In this document: positions 59,994-64,000 of the stretch, in pieces | How the letters are laid out: each line of letters opens with the position of its first letter | Numbering within the stretch: the stretch's first letter is position 1 | Assembly (NCBI GenBank): GCA_039000515.1 | Contig: JBCFYV010000001.1 | Span: 35,445,620 to 35,509,619, forward strand | Length of the DNA stretch: 64,000 nucleotides | Direction: 5' to 3' | Source: Timema cristinae | Taxonomy: Eukaryota > Arthropoda > Insecta > Phasmatodea > Timematidae | Translations under genes and position numbers: made by a program | Notes under the pieces: generated by a model | The model's input: only the letters and a program-made list of their open reading frames with translations | Told to the model about the DNA's origin: nothing | Database searches by the model: none

Positions 59994-60512
59994 TTAATAA
60001 TGAGTCTATTCTCCATCTCCTACCCACCCTCGTGACCCTCTCTTCTTCCGCCATGACTTTTCACGATTTAATTTTTTGATCCAAGACATATTATAGAAGG
60101 GACTGGCAACTTCAACACTTAACAGGCCAATTCTCAAGGTTATATCTTTACATAAGCTTGTTTGAAGGTCAATACTTGCATGTCAAGTTAATTATAACCA
60201 AACTGCCCAAGGTGGAAACGTATATAAGTTTAAAGATCAAATAATAAGAAACTGAAAAAACCCAAGGCTTGCAAAACTTTAATGAAAGTAAGAGGGACAA
60301 CTGAAGTTTATATTTGTCAAGATATGAATGTATCTAGTAAATAATAATAGTATTATATCTAACACTACAACAGGTCTTCTAGTAGATACATCTAGTTTAT
60401 TTTAAAGGAAACGTACCCATAACAATGGGTTATAAGAATAAGATGACAAAAAAAAAATTCAAATTCAATTTACTGGCACACGAACTTTAACGACAATTTA
60501 GTGTGTTTGAAA

Positions 60513-60730
60513 CGTAACGGAATTCGCATGATCAAAGGCGTCACTCTCATGTTAAATAAGATTTTATGTGACGGGAAGATATGGGTTTGAATCCCAGTAA
60601 GGTAGGTTAATTATTTTGCCCTAAACGGTTTAACATAACCCTTTCACGCTATACAATTATAAGTTTTCATTCCTATTCGATTAGCGTGATTAATATATTC
60701 TTATAACCCAAACGGGTTTACGTGGTGATA
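60513..60730 (+). mobile_element. SINE-1 (subfamily B), near full length
   Basis: Head TTCGCATGATCAAAGGCGTC, B box GGTTTGAATCCC, body with CTAAACGGTTTAACATAACC, and tail ATAACCCAAACGGGTTTACG with TGGTGATA. Confidence 0.78.
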
Positions 60731-61446
60731 TAAAGAATCTTCAGGAAAATACATACATTAATAACGTTTTACTAAATTACTAGTAATTATTCGTAAATAG
60801 TGATATTATAAAACAAAGGCTACAGCCGCTTCTCACACGAATAGAGGTTGAAATACATGAACACACTTTTAGTTGATTTAATAACTATAAAATGACTCAT
60901 TTCTATCTGAATTGAACTGAAGTTGTGTGACTGGTTAAAATCATCTGGACCAGTATAAAGATTTTTATTTTCCGTCAAAGAGCATAACTATTTTTTAACG
61001 TACACCGACGAATAACGCATTTAGATAACGGTTTATGTCACCAATAAAATAACTTTGCAATAATATTGTGTAGTAAATTATACGTGCCTGCCACTCTCCA
61101 GGTTATACATAGCTTAAGTAATTAAAACGTTATTGTCGGTATAAAATGTACAGGACATAGGCGTGGTGTCTTTGTAACAGTGATCTGATTATAGTGAAGA
61201 TAAAAATGGTACTGTATCAGCGTTGATTATGCAGCACGTACAACTAGCTACTTGGGGTACAGTGTTCATTTATAGAATAAGAGGAAAATGTGTTAGAAAC
61301 TGTTAGTAGCGGTCAGTCTGACAGCAAGACAGTTGAATAATTGTTCAAATACATATCCTTCCTCTATTAGGCCTGCCAATATTAAAATTTATGTATTTAT
61401 AGATATGTGAAATTAAAAATATATAAATATATGAATGCCTGAGATA
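60731..61446. other. AT-rich DNA without recognised features
   Basis: No repeat or coding signature seen. Confidence 0.5.
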
Positions 61447-61672
61447 TATTCGATATAATTCAAAAGTGTCCATACATAGGGAATAACGGTTAATATGTTT
61501 TGTTTCTTACTTTCAAATAACATTGAATGTGAGTAAAAAGGATCAAAGGGAATGGGCAAACCGAAATGACATGTTCATCGTCTGGTGTGGCAGACACGTT
61601 GAGCACATTTTGTAACTGCCATTATTTCATTAGTTCTACCAATGCATGGAAACTTTTTAATCATCCTGTATA
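61447..61672. mobile_element. MITE with inverted ends
   Basis: The left part reads ATTCAAAAGTGTCCATACAT and the right end, on the minus strand, reads ATTAAAAAGTTTCCATGCAT, about four in five bases identical. The right outer edge is ATCCTGTATATA, resembling TACAGGGTGATTC termini of mariner-like MITEs. The left outer edge is decayed. About 225 bp, no coding. Confidence 0.5.
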
Positions 61673-62115
61673 TATCTATGAATTATATATATATATATAT
61701 AAATGGCTGAGATATGTGAAATATTGAGAAAGCGCTAGGTTCAGAGATGAACTAAACAGCGAATGGTATCTTGGATGGAGGTAGTCTTGAAATCACGAAA
61801 TGTGAGAGGTAGATAATGAAGCACAGCTACTGTGTAGGCTTGAATGATCTACCAATATCGACGGGGTCATTATAGTGGTTTATAATCCTAATCCTCATCT
61901 AGGACGTCTGAAATAATGTGATCACAATGGCAGAGTGGATTGGATTTTATATTATTAATTTTCTATATACTCTATGCAGTGAAACGCTTAAGAATATTTC
62001 AGGAACCGCTTGCTGATATAATATGAATTTACAAAGATGGTAACTATTCTTTGATCTGTACTGGTGTATCGTGTCTTGCCAGTTGTTGGGTCTATTAACG
62101 ACATGCTATATTTTT

Positions 62116-62127
62116 GGGGGGGGGGGG
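62116..62127 (+). repeat. 12-base G homopolymer
   Basis: Uninterrupted G run in AT-rich DNA. Confidence 0.95.
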
Positions 62128-62499
62128 AATTGTGGTTTTAAAGGATATTCATGATATATATACGAAGAAAATTAGATTAAAAAAAGACAATGTGAAATAT
62201 TACATCAGTTCAACCAGCAGGATTTTGCTACGAAGCCACATATCCAAGGACAAAGTCAAGTTCTCCAGGCAAACCCGTTGCCATTGAAACAACCTTGCCA
62301 ACCTCTTGATAATAATGGCCGGATGGACTAAATGTTAAGTTTATATATATCCTGGTTTGCTAGTGACTAAGAAATCAAGGTGTGAATATCATCTGTGTTT
62401 CAAAAGAGGTTTTTTTCGAAATCTTTTCACTATTTCTCACTCTTTCAATGCAAAATAGGGTATATCTATCATATATACTATATATGCTTGTAAGTCAGG

Positions 62500-62790
62500 G
62501 ATAAGGACGTTTGAATTTAGAAAAAGTGTACCCTAATTTGCGTGTATGGAGAATAAAAGGCATTTTGGAGAGACCATCTTCAGAACACCCACTGGTATCT
62601 GTCATTAGTAGTATTTTACCACGACAGGAAAGCATTACTCGTATACCATACAGCCACTGAGGCAGGTACTACCCAATTTTTGTGGTTAGATTTGGATATA
62701 TTGGATGGGTATTAAGATGTGGAGCAAATAACTTATCAACACGAGAGGGACGCCTTGAACCATTCGACCAGCGAAGCATGTACCACCCAA
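62500..62790 (-). mobile_element. SINE-1 (subfamily B) body and head, with a second head fragment
   Basis: In reverse: ACGTTTGAATTTAG, AAGTGTACCCTAATTTGCGT, CTTCAGAACACCCACTGG, and the head (GCATTACTCGTATACCATAC, AGCCACTGAGG) by 62660. A second partial head (GACGCCTTGAACCATTCGAC) follows at 62745-62790, so two insertions or a duplicated head are present. Tail weak. Confidence 0.6.
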
Positions 62791-63019
62791 TTTGTGTCGT
62801 TACATTCAGATGGAAGTATGACGTAGATAACATGCAATATATATTATTTCTAATAATATCAAAAGATCTATCTAAGAGAGGTAATATAATTTACACTTGT
62901 CAAAGAATATGGGATTTAATACTGAACTCTGTAGGTTTATATATTTATTATGGTTTTATATTCTCTCCACGGGATGGTACTGATTGTAGGCTCCAAAAAT
63001 TAACCTAACTGATTCAATT

Positions 63020-63240
63020 TCTATATATACTAATATTATAAAGAGGAAAGATTTGATTTCTTGTTTTTTTGTTTGTAATGGTTAAACTCAAAACCTACTG
63101 GACCTATTTTAAAAATTCTTTCATCAATATAAAGCTACATTATCAGAGAATACCATACGCTATATTTTATTTTGAAAATTTAATTTATTCCTCATAAAAA
63201 TGTCGATAGTATATTATATAGTTGTTGGAAAAAAAAGTTG
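63020..63240 (+). mobile_element. Helitron-like 5' end
   Basis: It starts TCTATATATACTAATATTAT and continues with an AAGAGGAAAGATTTGATTTC stretch of the kind found at the 5' ends of many animal Helitrons and related non-autonomous elements. No CTAG end with hairpin was found before the window ends, so only the 5' part is claimed. Confidence 0.5.
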
Positions 63241-63249
63241 TTGAAGGGA

Positions 63250-63340
63250 AAGTAGGTTGGTGAAGGGGGTGGGAGGTAGGGGTGAGGAAAGAGGAATTAG
63301 ATGAAAATAGAAGGGAGGATAAAAAGTGGGAGGGGGCTAT
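63250..63340 (+). repeat. G-rich tract with quadruplex potential
   Basis: Clustered runs GGGGG, GGG, GG and GGGG within about 25 bp near 63265-63290, followed by more GGG/GGGGG runs by 63340. A C-rich counterpart occurs at 63917-63955. Confidence 0.6.
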
Positions 63341-64000
63341 ACAGTTATGGTAGGACTGTATTTTAAAAAAAATAGTAAAAAAAAGTTTTGTTTTTATATT
63401 GACAGGATGGATGATTTGAAGCTTTGTTTTACAGGATTCTTTACAATATCTTTTTTACGGGAAAGGGGGCTAGTATATGATATAGTATAAGTTTTTAGCA
63501 ATGAGTAAACGCAGAGAAGCATACTAAAAATAAACAACTTATTATTAGCCGGTCCAGGGATCATGTTACCTTGAGGCATCAAGCAAGAAATATACTGGTT
63601 TCCTTTGACATTGAGATCGAGTTTAGAATCTTGGTCACAATCACTGGGAGTGGTTTTCCCCATCTCATTAACTACCATGGTTTCCCTTTTGACGCTATTT
63701 AAGGTTCATTTCCAATAATATAATGTTGTCTAATACACTTTTATCCATTAAAATATACCTTTAAATTATATAGGTATTTATCGTTTGAATGTCATGGATA
63801 GTTGCCAGAGTAATTAGAGCCACTTAAAACAGTACATGTGATATTTTCTCCTCCACCAGTTCCCCATCTTGTCCTGACTGGTTCAGGGCAGCTTAAACTC
63901 TCAATATGGGCCAACCTACCCAACCCCCCTTTTCACAGTACCCTCCCCCCATCCAATAGGTCTTCATCTATTGAAAGAGACTACTCCACCATTGAATAAG
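63341..64000. other. window end, unassigned
   Basis: A 94-codon minus-strand frame at 63394-63678 shows no domain. The C-rich block 63917-63955 is the only notable composition. Confidence 0.4.

Noticed and set aside
1..64000. CRISPR arrays, operons, prophage or bacterial features
   Set aside because: No spaced identical repeats, no clustered coding, no ribosome binding sites; the window is animal nuclear DNA.

Overview
This window is AT-rich animal nuclear DNA, almost certainly from an arthropod. It has no operons, ribosome binding sites or dense gene order. It has one receptor exon of a protostome-specific amine-receptor type, many microsatellites, and decayed copies of most major animal transposon classes. 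The species cannot be named from the sequence.

One host gene is supported. On the minus strand at 44317-44982 lies the first coding exon (222 codons) of an alpha2-adrenergic-like octopamine receptor. It runs from the glycosylated N-terminus through transmembrane helix 4 to a phase-0 splice donor. No exon for helices 5-7 was found down to position 1, so the intron probably runs beyond 44 kb, though a short exon could have been missed. A CpG-rich stretch at about 47.9-49.3 kb, upstream of the start codon, is the best candidate for the promoter or a 5' noncoding exon.

The rest is mostly transposon-derived. Layout: 1-9 kb, AT-rich DNA with SINEs and a head-to-head SINE cluster at 6.5-7.5 kb; 9.1-10.1 kb, a piggyBac relic; 11.1-13.2 kb, a SINE split by a hAT element; 13.5-14.05 kb, a LINE 3' end whose last coding segment has become a minisatellite; 14.8 and 29.4 kb, two 482-bp Helitrons; 17.9-18.8 kb, a purine-rich tract; 20.5-21.05 kb, a SINE inside a SINE; 25.6 kb, a third Helitron; 26.75 kb, a mariner/IS630 transposase remnant; 32.2-32.9 kb, two tandem SINEs; 37.7-39.1 kb, a GC-rich insert bordered by inverted repeats; 44.3-45 kb, the receptor exon; 50.3-51.4 kb, a LINE reverse transcriptase fragment with SINE insertions; 53.4-63.2 kb, more LINE, SINE, MITE and Helitron pieces.

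The most interesting pattern is a SINE network. More than 20 insertions end in the same 3' tail, which contains a short palindrome (ACCCGAACGGGT) followed by an ATT/AAT repeat. At least two unrelated tRNA-like heads and bodies are joined to this tail. Several copies have clean target-site duplications, and one carries little more than the tail. This fits a tail recognised by one partner LINE, which is not itself visible here. A separate short SINE (SINE-C) has a tRNA-like core and a different 3' end, and one copy sits inside the LINE reverse transcriptase with a 16-bp duplication. Family names such as SINE-1, SINE-2 and SINE-C are labels local to this report.
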